Source of the DNA: an uncultured Lachnospiraceae bacterium
GTDB taxonomy: Bacteria > Bacillota > Clostridia > Lachnospirales > Lachnospiraceae
Reading direction: 5' to 3'
NCBI GenBank assembly: GCA_944383545.1
Contig: CALWPY010000011.1
Coordinates: 1 to 64,000, forward strand
Length of the DNA: 64,000 bases
In this document: positions 7,511 to 16,740 of the stretch, piece after piece
Layout of the letters: every line of letters starts with the position of its first letter
How positions within the stretch are numbered: position 1 is the first letter of the stretch
Program-made: the position numbers and the translations under genes
The notes under the pieces: generated by a model
What the model was told of the DNA's origin: nothing
The model's input: only the letters and a program-made list of their open reading frames with translations
The model's database searches: none

Positions 7511-10099
7511 CTAATAAAACATAAAAGTATAAATTATATTTCCGCCTCTTTCCATGCTTGTTTCAAAATTTCTTCTCTCAGTTCTTACTTCTTCTCCCAA
7601 AACAGGGTCATAATACCTTATATGCGTAGAATTATAACTGACCACAAGTACATAACGGCCGTCTTCCAGCATAACAGTAAAAGGTATTCCCTGACCGAGA
7701 TATATAAGTGCCGTATCCAGGTCCGCGCCTGAAATATTCAGTCCTCTCACACCATCATATAATGAAAATGCTTCTTCCCAGCTTTCCGTAATGGCAAGTT
7801 CACTATACACTGCCTCGTTTCCCGAAGCCAGTATACTCATATATTCACACGCCTGAAGACTTTCAGAAATATCATCACAACTCATATAATCAAACATTCC
7901 TGCAACCGTATTATAGGATGCGGCTTTTCCCTGTCTGAATATAATATTACCCTGATTATCCACAACTATACCGCCCTTATTCTGAGCTTCCATAACTGCT
8001 TCACCGATGCTTAAATATTCCTTTTCATATCCGGTATTACTAAAGAAATAGCACGTACTGTTTCCGCCTTCCATATCGATATAAAGATTATCGGCAGTTT
8101 CAATAATTTTATTTTTTGTCATAATTTCCCTAGGAACATTCTGCACATAAACATTAGCAGGGAATACCAGAGAAAGTTTTGTGTATTCAAAATCATCATA
8201 AACAGAACTGATAAAAACGCCTCCGTTTCCCTCTTCCTGTTTATATGAAATATAATCAGGCTCTGCCTCTTTAGTCCCACTTTCTGTAGCCTCAATTCTT
8301 GTCAGATATATTATATCCTCCTGTATATCCACCTCTGTTACCAGCATATTGTCCTTCTGATAGCTTTTTATCATATCTCCGTTTTCGTCAACAATATTAA
8401 TTGTACTTAACGCTATTTCAGTATTTCCGTCAGTGCCTGTACTTATATTACCAGTCGCAGCCTCTCCATAAATAAAATCAGTCCCGATAAACCCTATAGG
8501 ATATAATACGCCGTTTGTCGCAGTCTTTTTGCTTACGGAGCCCGTTTTAAAATTGTATATGGTTATCTCTTTTATTTCGTCGGTCTTATCTGTATCAGGA
8601 TATGCCGCCAGTTTCATGTCATCCGATATGCAGAGATAACCTTGCGGGATGTTTTCTGCGACATAAACCAGCTCTTTATCATCTGTATTATATCTCATAA
8701 TAGAGTTATTAAGCATAAAATAAAAATCAGATGTCTGTGCGTCATAATAGGTAAATTCCCCTACCTGTTTTTTTAATATTCCGTATGGCGCAGCACACTC
8801 AATAAAGCAGAGCTCTGTATTTTCTGCCGTTTCATGGTTATAGAGGGTCAAAAGTATTCCGTTTTTTCCTTCATGATTTCCTCTGCTTATATAACCGTAA
8901 ACGGCAAAAATAACATTTCCGTCATCATCAATGGAAATTATATTTATATCGCTTTTCTGCTCTATCTCACGTACATTGGTCACACCATTCTCCCATGCCC
9001 CATAAATATTTGTCATGGTGGTTTCTCTGTAATCATAAAGCCACAACTGTCCTTTTACGGTAAAAGCCGCCTTTCTACAGTCCTCCGTAGTCATGTAATT
9101 TATATTATTTTCTTCATTTATACCCAGTATAACGCTGTTTTTCCCGGCATCTATATCATTATACCTAAAGTAAGACTCCTGATACCTGTCAAAACTCTGA
9201 AGTACTGTCTTTCCCAAAGCATCATCATAATAAATATTATAGTATTCGCTTATATAATAATTAAGCACTCCGTCCTCTGATGTCGAAGATACAATATATT
9301 TCATTTCAATAAGCGCATATTTTTCATCAATTTCCCTTACAACAGGTATTGCCTCACTTATTCTGTCAACATCCAGTCTGCCCCATGTCAAAAGGTCATA
9401 GTCTGACTCTAAATTTACACGAGACAAATCAGTGCTGTTTCCGTTATCAGAATTTATAAGATTTTCCGTAATTATATTATCCGGCTCTTCTGTTGAATAT
9501 ATCATATCGCCAGACTGCTCCGGGCTGTTTTTTTCTTCATTAATTTCAAATGTTTTTTCATTAAACTGAGCCACAAATGCAAGGCTTTCCGCCAGATACT
9601 GCCTGTCCAGCCTTACCACTCTTGTATAATATCTTGCATACTCTGATTCATCATGGTGAGCAATGATTACAAGAACATATTCCGTACCGCTGTCTAAATC
9701 CATCCTCAATTCCAGATTATAGCTTCTGTAACCATCCTGTCTTGAAGGCTCTCCAAGTTCCCCTTCTTCAATCAGGGAATCCCCGTTCAGATTTCTCAAT
9801 TCATAGCTGTAGCTCTCGGCATAATCATAGTCATCTTTTATCAAAATCCTAATTTGTTTATTATCATCAACAGGTATTATGGACTCCCTCATAAGGCTTG
9901 TATCAATATCCTGAGTGTAACCTGACAACCGGTTTATGGTCATATCTGCATATTCTGTATATATAACCGGAAGCACAGGTGCATCCACCTCAGCCGACAC
10001 ATTGTCATATCCATTATTATTAATTTTATCAACGATTAAAACGGTGACTGAAAATATCACTATCAGGACCACCGCTTTAATCATAATTTTCTTCCACAT
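7511..10099 (-). CDS. Membrane-anchored extracytoplasmic protein of unknown function
   Basis: 862 residues. One N-terminal helix (IKAVVLIVIFSVTVLIV) acts as uncleaved anchor or signal; the rest is hydrophilic, acidic and beta-rich with many short strands ending in Tyr and Asp, suggestive of repeated beta-sheet or propeller structure, but I cannot name a family. The last ~120 residues (YLGQGIPFTVMLEDGRYVLVVSYN) resemble the start of a papain-like or peptidase C39-like fold, a weak impression only. The ATG at 10099 has AAGGA upstream. It lies 12 bases after the 124-residue gene, so the pair is probably one operon. Confidence 0.75.
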   Translation of the reverse strand: MWKKIMIKAVVLIVIFSVTVLIVDKINNNGYDNVSAEVDAPVLPVIYTEYADMTINRLSGYTQDIDTSLMRESIIPVDDNKQIRILIKDDYDYAESYSYELRNLNGDSLIEEGELGEPSRQDGYRSYNLELRMDLDSGTEYVLVIIAHHDESEYARYYTRVVRLDRQYLAESLAFVAQFNEKTFEINEEKNSPEQSGDMIYSTEEPDNIITENLINSDNGNSTDLSRVNLESDYDLLTWGRLDVDRISEAIPVVREIDEKYALIEMKYIVSSTSEDGVLNYYISEYYNIYYDDALGKTVLQSFDRYQESYFRYNDIDAGKNSVILGINEENNINYMTTEDCRKAAFTVKGQLWLYDYRETTMTNIYGAWENGVTNVREIEQKSDINIISIDDDGNVIFAVYGYISRGNHEGKNGILLTLYNHETAENTELCFIECAAPYGILKKQVGEFTYYDAQTSDFYFMLNNSIMRYNTDDKELVYVAENIPQGYLCISDDMKLAAYPDTDKTDEIKEITIYNFKTGSVSKKTATNGVLYPIGFIGTDFIYGEAATGNISTGTDGNTEIALSTINIVDENGDMIKSYQKDNMLVTEVDIQEDIIYLTRIEATESGTKEAEPDYISYKQEEGNGGVFISSVYDDFEYTKLSLVFPANVYVQNVPREIMTKNKIIETADNLYIDMEGGNSTCYFFSNTGYEKEYLSIGEAVMEAQNKGGIVVDNQGNIIFRQGKAASYNTVAGMFDYMSCDDISESLQACEYMSILASGNEAVYSELAITESWEEAFSLYDGVRGLNISGADLDTALIYLGQGIPFTVMLEDGRYVLVVSYNSTHIRYYDPVLGEEVRTERRNFETSMERGGNIIYTFMFY

Positions 10100-10111
10100 A
10101 TAAGTATTTCC

Positions 10112-10486
10112 TTAAAAATATCTACGGCGTCTCTTATATCTTCCCCGCCTCATCATGCATTCATTAAATACCAGAACTTCTATCAACTGCTTAAGCATGC
10201 CGTCACTTTTATCATCGGCATCTCCCATTATTCTGCTGTAAATTTCTCTTGCAATCCTCAAAAAGGTTTCTTTATCAGGATAATCAGCAAACATAGGACT
10301 GCCTTCATACTCCATCCTGTCGCACCTGTCCTCAACCAAGGCAAGAATAAGTCTCGCCTTTGCAGGATACATTTTTTTCAGATACTCCTGGTCTTTAAAC
10401 ATTTCTTCTTCACTTATCATGTTTTCTTCAGGAATCATAAGTCCTGACGGCATCTTTGCTACAGGAATATACTCAAACTCATTCAT
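10112..10486 (-). CDS. Small conserved-looking hypothetical protein
   Basis: 124 residues, acidic at the N-terminus, helical in the middle (YPAKARLILALVEDRCDRMEYE) and very basic at the end (MRRGRYKRRRRYF). No signal peptide or membrane helix, and no family I recognise. It immediately precedes the 862-residue membrane-anchored protein, so it may be its cytoplasmic partner. Its Shine-Dalgarno AAGGAG lies inside the right arm of the terminator at 10494-10541, 11 bases before the ATG, so the hairpin could also affect its translation. Confidence 0.75.
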   Translation of the reverse strand: MNEFEYIPVAKMPSGLMIPEENMISEEEMFKDQEYLKKMYPAKARLILALVEDRCDRMEYEGSPMFADYPDKETFLRIAREIYSRIMGDADDKSDGMLKQLIEVLVFNECMMRRGRYKRRRRYF

Positions 10487-10493
10487 TAGTCTT

Positions 10494-10541
10494 AAAACTC
10501 CTTACCGGCTTTATTTTAATATATGCCTGTAAGGAGTTTTT
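10494..10541 (-). terminator. Terminator hairpin of pfkA overlapping the next gene's ribosome site
   Basis: AACTCCTTAC..GGC (about 10495-10509) pairs with GCC.GTAAGGAGTT (about 10525-10539), with T-rich tails on both strands. It follows the pfkA stop. On the leftward transcript the 3' arm includes AAGGAG, the ribosome site of the gene starting at 10486. Confidence 0.75.
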
Positions 10542-10546
10542 GTGTG

Positions 10547-11620
10547 CTAATCTCCGAATGATATTCCCAACATTTTTGCGCTTTTAACTATTTCATCATC
10601 AGGGTCTACATATTTCAGTTTTCCTGCCGACTCCGACAAAGGCATGCTTGTCACTTCACCGTTTTTCATTATAACAAGCTTACCAAATTCTTTATTTACA
10701 ATCATTTCAGCAGCCTTGGCTCCGAATCTGCTTGATATAACTCTGTCATAAGGAACAGGGCTTCCGCCTCTCTGAGTATGTCCCGGTACAGCCACCCTGA
10801 CATCACAGCCTAATTTCTTTGTAATTAAATCTGCTATTTCATATGCAGTAGAGGCATAAGGAGATTCTTCCATTTTTTTCTTTCTTTCCTTCTTTGGCAT
10901 ATCAGCAAGTTCTTTTGAAATGGCGCCTTCGGCAACTGCAAGTATGGTAAATTTCTTTCCTGCCTTATTTCTGTTTTCTATCGCCTTATATACATTTTTA
11001 ATGTCATATGGTATCTCAGGAATAAGAATTACGTCTGCTCCTGCCGCAATACCTGCATGAAGTGTTATCCAGCCCACTTTATGTCCCATAACTTCAACTA
11101 CAAATACTCTGTTATGTGATGCTGCGGTTGTATGAATACAGTCAATGGCATTAGTAGCTATATCCACCGCACTCTGGAAACCAAAGGTCATATCCGTTCC
11201 CCATATGTCATTATCAATGGTCTTAGGAAGACCTATTACATTTAATCCTTCTTCACTGAGCAGATTTGCCGTCTTCTGAGAGCCGTTTCCACCCAAAACA
11301 ACAAGACAGTCAAGTTTAAGTTTTTTATAAGTTTCCTTCATTGCAGGAACTTTTTCCAACCCGTCATCTGTAGGTACACCCATCATTTTAAACGGCTGTC
11401 TCGATGTACCGAGAATTGTTCCACCAACAGTAAGTATTCCGGAAAAATCCTCAGACTTAAGCTTTTTGTAGTTACCATACATAAGTCCTTTATATCCTTC
11501 CAAAAAGCCGTAAATTTCCACCTTGTCACACAAGTTATAGAGACCTTTTACAACTCCACGCATAGTAGCATTAAGAGCCTGACAATCGCCTCCGCTTGTA
11601 AGCATTCCGATTCTTAACAT
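10547..11620 (-). CDS. pfkA: 6-phosphofructokinase
   Basis: Phosphorylates fructose 6-phosphate in glycolysis. Motifs: MLTSGGDCQALNATMRG at the N-terminus, GGNGSQ, PKTIDND (catalytic Asp region), VEVMGHKVGWITLHAG, and PGHTQRGGSPVPYDR near the end. The Gly after GGN favours ATP as donor, while the Lys in PKTIDND is typical of PPi-dependent and mixed group III enzymes, so donor specificity is open. I chose the second ATG (11620), nine bases after AAAGGGG; the first ATG (11629) abuts that site. It is the last gene of the dnaX-ybaB-recR-pfkA run. Confidence 0.92.
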   Translation of the reverse strand: MLRIGMLTSGGDCQALNATMRGVVKGLYNLCDKVEIYGFLEGYKGLMYGNYKKLKSEDFSGILTVGGTILGTSRQPFKMMGVPTDDGLEKVPAMKETYKKLKLDCLVVLGGNGSQKTANLLSEEGLNVIGLPKTIDNDIWGTDMTFGFQSAVDIATNAIDCIHTTAASHNRVFVVEVMGHKVGWITLHAGIAAGADVILIPEIPYDIKNVYKAIENRNKAGKKFTILAVAEGAISKELADMPKKERKKKMEESPYASTAYEIADLITKKLGCDVRVAVPGHTQRGGSPVPYDRVISSRFGAKAAEMIVNKEFGKLVIMKNGEVTSMPLSESAGKLKYVDPDDEIVKSAKMLGISFGD

Positions 11621-11643
11621 AGGTATCATCCCCTTTCAATAAA

Positions 11644-12243
11644 TTATAAATCTATCCTTCCTTCCAGTGCCCGAAGCAATGTAACCTCGTCTATACATTC
11701 CAAATCTCCTCCGACTGGAACACCGCTGGCAATCCTTGTTACCTTTATGCCCGCCGGCTTTACCATTTTGGATATATACATTGCCGTGGCTTCTCCCTCC
11801 ACGCTTGAATTTGTGGCAATAATAAGCTCCTTCACATCTTCTTTCTGAAGCCTTACCATAAGTTCTTTAAGCTTAATATCCTGAGGTCCTATTCCGGCAC
11901 TCGGATTGATAACTCCATGCAGAACGTGATAAACACCTTCATACTTGCCGGTCCTTTCATATGCCGCAAGTTCTCTCGGAGTTTCTACCACCATAATCGT
12001 ATTATGGTCCCTCGATTTAGAACTGCATACGGGACATTCTTCATTATCTGTAATAGTATAACACGTTTTGCAGTATTTTATATGTTTTTTAGCATTTATG
12101 ATAGAATCTGACAAGGCCTGCACTCTGTCCTCAGGCATGTTTATAATGTAAAAAGCAAGTCTCTGTGCAGATTTACCACCGATTCCCGGAAGCCCGGACA
12201 ATTCCTCAATAAGTCTGTTTACCTGTCCTCCGTAAATATTCAT
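11644..12243 (-). CDS. recR: Recombination mediator protein RecR
   Basis: 199 residues, normal length. Order: helix-hairpin-helix ([17 protein letters not shown]), a four-cysteine zinc finger (CKTC...CPVC, ~57-72), a Toprim domain ([12 protein letters not shown]) and the C-terminal Walker-B-like segment. RecR works with RecO/RecF to load RecA on gapped DNA. Its ATG overlaps the ybaB stop by one base (TGATG), so the two are translationally coupled. The order dnaX-ybaB-recR is conserved widely in bacteria. Confidence 0.97.
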   Translation of the reverse strand: MNIYGGQVNRLIEELSGLPGIGGKSAQRLAFYIINMPEDRVQALSDSIINAKKHIKYCKTCYTITDNEECPVCSSKSRDHNTIMVVETPRELAAYERTGKYEGVYHVLHGVINPSAGIGPQDIKLKELMVRLQKEDVKELIIATNSSVEGEATAMYISKMVKPAGIKVTRIASGVPVGGDLECIDEVTLLRALEGRIDL

Positions 12244-12590
12244 CAGAAAGGAAAGCCTCCTCCTAAGCCGCCCGTTATCTTGCCCATTTCGGTTTTTTCA
12301 TCCTCGCTCTGCATCCTGAAAGCTTCATTTACGGCTGCCATAATTAAATCTTCAAGCATTTCAATATCGTCTTTATCCACTACCTCTTCGTCAATATGGA
12401 CCTCAACCAGTTCTTTTTTACCTGAAACCTTTACCTTTACAACTCCGCCACCGGCTGCTGCCTCATATTCTTTTTCTTCAAGAGCCTTTGTGGTATCCTC
12501 CATCTGCTTCTGCATCTTCTGTGCCTGCTTCATCAGATTATTCATATTTCCCGGCATCATTCCTCCCGGATAACCGCCTCTCTTTGCCAT
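12243..12590 (-). CDS. YbaB/EbfC family nucleoid-associated protein
   Basis: 115 residues with a Gly/Met-rich N-terminus ([27 protein letters not shown]), the [22 protein letters not shown] core and a C-terminal GGLGGGFPF. Members are small dimeric DNA-binding proteins. It is located between dnaX (12 bases upstream) and recR (overlapping), the usual place for this gene. Confidence 0.96.
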   Translation of the reverse strand: MAKRGGYPGGMMPGNMNNLMKQAQKMQKQMEDTTKALEEKEYEAAAGGGVVKVKVSGKKELVEVHIDEEVVDKDDIEMLEDLIMAAVNEAFRMQSEDEKTEMGKITGGLGGGFPF

Positions 12591-12602
12591 TTTACAATCC
12601 TC

Positions 12603-14258
12603 CTAATTTTCATATTCTATTTTAAATTTTATTTTTGATATATCTCTGTTTTCATAATCTGCGTTTACAGCTTCCTTTGGGGATACTTTCTGTACATTAA
12701 TTTTCACATCCCTTTCCGTAAGCTCCGAGATAACCCTTTCTATTTCCTGAATATTTTCAGGCTGTTCAAAATATTCAATAGCCAGTTCATTATCCGGTGT
12801 TTTATATAATACTATATACAGATTACCTGCGTCTTTTCCTGCCACAACTTTTGCTTTTTTAATATAGTTTCTTGCAACAGGCGAGATTTCCTTTACTATT
12901 TTCTTATCCCAAAGAGAAACTATTTTCATGAGTTCTTCATAATCAGCTTTAGGATAGGACGCCCGAAGATTTTCTTTTATAATTTCACTTTTTTCTTCAG
13001 GTGAAACATTTGAAAATTTATCTTCTTTTACATCAGCCGAATCAATATTTTCTTTTGTACTTAATTTTATCTTTCCATCTTCAATATCCTGCTTTAATTT
13101 ATCCAGTTCCTCGGCTTTTTTCTCAAGTACCTCCAGCCTGCCTATAAGAGCCTCGTAGTTATTTTCCATCTGAGGACGACACATTTTAAGCACAGCCATC
13201 TCCAGAGAAACTCTTTTTCTGGTCGAATACTTTATATCAGACGCAAGCTTCTGAAGAATATTTATATATCTTATCAAATCCTCTTCCGAAAATTTTTCAG
13301 CCAGAAGAGATATCCTCTGAACATTTTCAGATGTCATGTCCAGACTGTTTGCAGTATCGGGAGACATTTTAATAAACAACATGTTTCTTATAAACCAGAT
13401 ATAGTCATTCACAAATTGTGTTATGTCATTTCCCTGCCAGACAATCTCATTTATTATATCAACCACACTGACAACCCTGTCATCACCTACTGCCTCAGTC
13501 AGTCTTGCAAAAACATCCACATCTACGGCGCCGATAATACTCAGCACCTGTTCATATGTGAGCTTTTCACCCATATTAAATGATATGCATCTGTCAAGTA
13601 TGCTCAATGCATCTCTCATGGAGCCGTCCGCTGCCCGCGCCACATAATCAACAGCTTCCCTATCCGCTTCGGTATTTTCCCTCTGTAACAGCTCGGTTAA
13701 TCTTTCCGAAATTGTTTCTACCGATATTCTTCTGAAATCATATTTCTGACATCTTGAAAGAATTGTTATCGGAATTTTATGAGACTCCGTAGTGGCAAGA
13801 ATAAACATTACATATTCCGGCGGCTCTTCAATGGTTTTTAATAAGGCATTAAAAGACTGATTAGTCAGCATATGTGCTTCATCTATTATATATACCAAAA
13901 ATTTTCCCTGCGTGGGGGAATATCTCACGGACTCTTTAATCTGCCTTATATTATCTACACCATTATTCGATGCGGCATCTATTTCAATTACATTCATGGC
14001 TATACCTTTGGAGATATTCACACACGATGCACATTTATTACATGGATTTCCGTCTATGGGATGTTCACAATTAACTGTCTTTGCCAGAATTTTTGCAACC
14101 GTTGTTTTACCGGTACCTCTCGTTCCGCAGAAAAGGTATGCATGTCCGATTCTGTTATATTTTATCTGATTTTTAAGTGTTGTAACAATATGGTCCTGCC
14201 CTTTAACCTCGTCAAATGTATCAGGGCGGAATTTACGGTACAATGCCATGTAAGACAT
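12603..14258 (-). CDS. dnaX: DNA polymerase III subunit gamma/tau
   Basis: 551 residues. Walker A GTRGTGKTT near residue 45, a zinc-binding module (C..HPIDGNPCNKCASC), Walker B VYIIDEAHML, sensor SRCQKYDFRR, then the collar domain and a charged C-terminal tail (~370-551) corresponding to a tau-like extension. It is the clamp-loader ATPase of the replisome. The ATG at 14258 follows GAGGAAG. It heads the operon with ybaB and recR. I did not find a convincing programmed frameshift site. Confidence 0.96.
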   Translation of the reverse strand: MSYMALYRKFRPDTFDEVKGQDHIVTTLKNQIKYNRIGHAYLFCGTRGTGKTTVAKILAKTVNCEHPIDGNPCNKCASCVNISKGIAMNVIEIDAASNNGVDNIRQIKESVRYSPTQGKFLVYIIDEAHMLTNQSFNALLKTIEEPPEYVMFILATTESHKIPITILSRCQKYDFRRISVETISERLTELLQRENTEADREAVDYVARAADGSMRDALSILDRCISFNMGEKLTYEQVLSIIGAVDVDVFARLTEAVGDDRVVSVVDIINEIVWQGNDITQFVNDYIWFIRNMLFIKMSPDTANSLDMTSENVQRISLLAEKFSEEDLIRYINILQKLASDIKYSTRKRVSLEMAVLKMCRPQMENNYEALIGRLEVLEKKAEELDKLKQDIEDGKIKLSTKENIDSADVKEDKFSNVSPEEKSEIIKENLRASYPKADYEELMKIVSLWDKKIVKEISPVARNYIKKAKVVAGKDAGNLYIVLYKTPDNELAIEYFEQPENIQEIERVISELTERDVKINVQKVSPKEAVNADYENRDISKIKFKIEYEN

Positions 14259-14363
14259 GATTCAAACTTCCTCTCTGCCTGAACTTCACAATACACAACA
14301 TGAAAACATCATGTCCATGTTTTATTATAAATTAAACCGGGAGTTAAATCAACGATTTTCGGA

Positions 14364-15584
14364 TTACAGACAATAATATTCTTCATCCGCAAACCTTACT
14401 GTATCTCCGTATTTCAGTTTTACGGAATTTCCGTTATAAATTCTCATATTATTAACATACGTGCCATTTGTTGAGTTCATATCCGTAACTGTCACTGTAT
14501 TTCCGTTCTTTATTATATTTGCATGTATTCTGCTTATCCCTTCATTTGATATATAATAGTCCGCATTGTTTTTTATTCTTCCTACCAGTACCGAGCCGTT
14601 TTTCAGTATAATAACCCTGTTCCCGTTTGAAACAGCCGGCACAAGCTTCGTTACTTCTTTTACCCGTTCCATATCTTGCGCTGCTTCATTTTCTTTTTTT
14701 ACAATTTCAAATTCATTTTCCCTACGATAATTTTTCATATCCTCATCTATTTCTTTTTCTTCATTATCTTCTGTTATGACCGCAAAAGTAATGAGCGACG
14801 CAAATACTATGATTCCAACTATGATTTTCAGTGCTCCGGCCTTTAGATTTATGTACACCACTGCAGAAATAAAAACCGCAACTAACCCAATCATAATTAC
14901 ATAGAGCAATTTTTTTCTTCTTTTTCCTCCTGTATACCTATTAAAATCATTTTCTGTTTTACATTCATCAGCCGTTTTTTCGGTCCAATCATAAGCGTCA
15001 TCTTTTCTTTCTTCCGGTATGCTGTTTTTTTCATCAAAAACATACCTCATCTCATTTAAATAATCTAATAATATTGCCGGTGAAAAGTTATCCTCTATAA
15101 CTCTTGCATATAAATCATAGATTATCAGCACGTCATCTTTTTTCTTATGATTATGATTTTCAATAATCTGTTCAATTAACCTTTTCATCTGTATTTGAAA
15201 ATTTATATTAATGCCGGGAATATACATAAAAATATATTTCCCGGCATAAGTATCGTATAATATGTAATCCAAATCCATAAATACATTTGAAGTACTCAAA
15301 AGAAAACTTTCTGCCTCTGACAACGCCTCCATAATGTTATTAAACAATTTGTATATATCTGCTTTATCTGTGCCTTCCTTGTCGAGCATTCCTTTAGCCA
15401 CATGTAACCCGTCAGTCTTATACATTAAAACAACTGTATCATCCTGCCTGCATACTTCCGGTTTTAAAATAAAATTAAACAGATTATATTTAAGCATATT
15501 TAATTCATATTCTTCAAGTACCTTTGTTTCAACTTCTACCGTGTAATATCTACTCAGGCCAATATTCTTCTCGTATATTTTCAT
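14364..15584 (-). CDS. DUF6382-like and FHA domain membrane protein at the end of the Tad locus
   Basis: 406 residues. The N-terminal ~190 residues resemble the DUF6382 region of the proteins at 1-949 and 2338-4062. Two membrane helices follow (~230-275, LLYVIMIGLVAVFISAVVYI and ALKIIVGIIVFASLITFAVI), then a C-terminal FHA domain (~315-406) with VGRIKNN...GISRIHA...MNSTNGTYVNN. FHA domains read phosphothreonine, so this may link pilus assembly to Ser/Thr kinase signalling. Its start overlaps the upstream TadE-like gene by 35 bases, placing it firmly in the Tad operon. The ATG has GGAGGTGG upstream. Confidence 0.85.
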   Translation of the reverse strand: MKIYEKNIGLSRYYTVEVETKVLEEYELNMLKYNLFNFILKPEVCRQDDTVVLMYKTDGLHVAKGMLDKEGTDKADIYKLFNNIMEALSEAESFLLSTSNVFMDLDYILYDTYAGKYIFMYIPGININFQIQMKRLIEQIIENHNHKKKDDVLIIYDLYARVIEDNFSPAILLDYLNEMRYVFDEKNSIPEERKDDAYDWTEKTADECKTENDFNRYTGGKRRKKLLYVIMIGLVAVFISAVVYINLKAGALKIIVGIIVFASLITFAVITEDNEEKEIDEDMKNYRRENEFEIVKKENEAAQDMERVKEVTKLVPAVSNGNRVIILKNGSVLVGRIKNNADYYISNEGISRIHANIIKNGNTVTVTDMNSTNGTYVNNMRIYNGNSVKLKYGDTVRFADEEYYCL

Positions 15585-15966
15585 ACATCTGCCACCTCCT
15601 CAAACGGTCGGTACAAATATTTTTTTCAGTGCCGCATTCAATTTCATTACCCGTATATCCCCGTGAATTTATATTACATATTATTAATATTTTTTCTCTG
15701 GATAAACTGTTTTGCATCACCTTTGCTTCTCCAAAAATCATCATGCGGTTAATTCCCGTCATAATATTTTCCATGTCCACAGTCTCATCCGGCGGGACAG
15801 TATATATTGCCGAATACAAATTTGCCCTTGCCGTTTCTCTGTCCGTAAGATTTACAAAACAAAAAACAAACATCATTATTATCATAATTATTAAAGGAAT
15901 GATTATACTTATTTCAATTATAAAGCTTCCTCTGTTATTAAGTCGTTTTAATTGCATCTCTGACAC
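15550..15966 (-). CDS. TadE-like pseudopilin (second copy)
   Basis: 138 residues. A short basic leader (LKRLNNRG) is followed by SFIIEISIIIPLIIMIIMMFVF, the glycine, +5 glutamate and hydrophobic helix typical of type IV pilin-like TadE proteins. The remainder is a small extracytoplasmic domain with two cysteines. GTG start at 15966 (GGGAGG nine bases upstream); it overlaps the preceding TadE-like gene by 19 bases and the following FHA gene by 35. Probably a minor pseudopilin of the Tad pilus. Confidence 0.85.
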   Translation of the reverse strand: MSEMQLKRLNNRGSFIIEISIIIPLIIMIIMMFVFCFVNLTDRETARANLYSAIYTVPPDETVDMENIMTGINRMMIFGEAKVMQNSLSREKILIICNINSRGYTGNEIECGTEKNICTDRLRRWQMYENIREEYWPE

Positions 15967-16739
15967 TTTGGCAAACCTCCCGCCTCACTTATTTTTATCC
16001 TGTATACAGTACGTTTTAACCCACTGCAGTTAAGTGTACTGTGATACTTATATCCTTCATCTGTCACATAAACCCAATCTGCCGCTTCATTTCCGCAATA
16101 ATGACATTTATCATATCCGGCCGAAACGGCATCATCATAATTTGAAAGTCTTATACTATATAATAAATGGGAACAGTTTCTGTCGGAATGATATACTTCT
16201 CCGTTTTCTGCAACATATACATATCTGTCATATTCATCCACATCTTCATATGCCTTTTTTTCATATCCCAGATATGCTTTTTGTCTTATTATCTCCTCAC
16301 ATTCCCTCTCATAAGTTCCGATAAAAGGAATTTCCACAACTATTTTATACCTGCAATTCAAAATGACATATCCTTCTTCATCAGGAAACAGAGAGCCATC
16401 CAGATTAATTCCGTTTATACCGTTTTTCACATATTTTTTTACCGCAGATTTATCATCCAGATACTCTTCCAACTTCATTTCCGCCAGTAAAATTTCAAGT
16501 ACACCCTGAGTTTCATCACTTCTTATATTTTCTGTAAAGTAAGCATATTCAGCCATATACTCTGCCGTCTCTATGGCTGCCTCATACACAACACTTTCCA
16601 CCGAAACAGTCTCTGCAAAGTAAAGCAGGGCAAGCATTGCAAGCATAAATATCGGAATTATGATTACAGCTTCCAAAGTCGCACTGCCTTTATCAGCTTC
16701 TTTATTTATTTTATTATTTTCTGATTTTAATTTTCTCAC
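15948..16739 (-). CDS. TadE-like pseudopilin with two C-terminal cysteine/histidine modules
   Basis: 263 residues. The N-terminal KGSATLEAVIIIPIFMLAMLALLYF is a pilin-type signal helix of the TadE family. At the C-terminus two repeated modules (~173-216 and 222-263) share the pattern YVxxxGxxYHSxxNCSxL...KCxxC, i.e. one His and three Cys per module, probably metal-binding outside the membrane. Start is GTG at 16739; no ATG exists in frame, the ribosome site is weak, and the open frame extends about 28 codons further up into the GC-rich element at 16741-16923 without an ATG, GTG or TTG. Role: minor pilin of the Tad system. Confidence 0.83.
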   Translation of the reverse strand: MRKLKSENNKINKEADKGSATLEAVIIIPIFMLAMLALLYFAETVSVESVVYEAAIETAEYMAEYAYFTENIRSDETQGVLEILLAEMKLEEYLDDKSAVKKYVKNGINGINLDGSLFPDEEGYVILNCRYKIVVEIPFIGTYERECEEIIRQKAYLGYEKKAYEDVDEYDRYVYVAENGEVYHSDRNCSHLLYSIRLSNYDDAVSAGYDKCHYCGNEAADWVYVTDEGYKYHSTLNCSGLKRTVYRIKISEAGGLPKCQRCN

Positions 16740-16740
16740 C

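Noticed and set aside
14259-14363. SRP RNA upstream of dnaX
   Set aside because: This position holds it in some Firmicutes, but the GGAAGC-type core and the needed length are absent.
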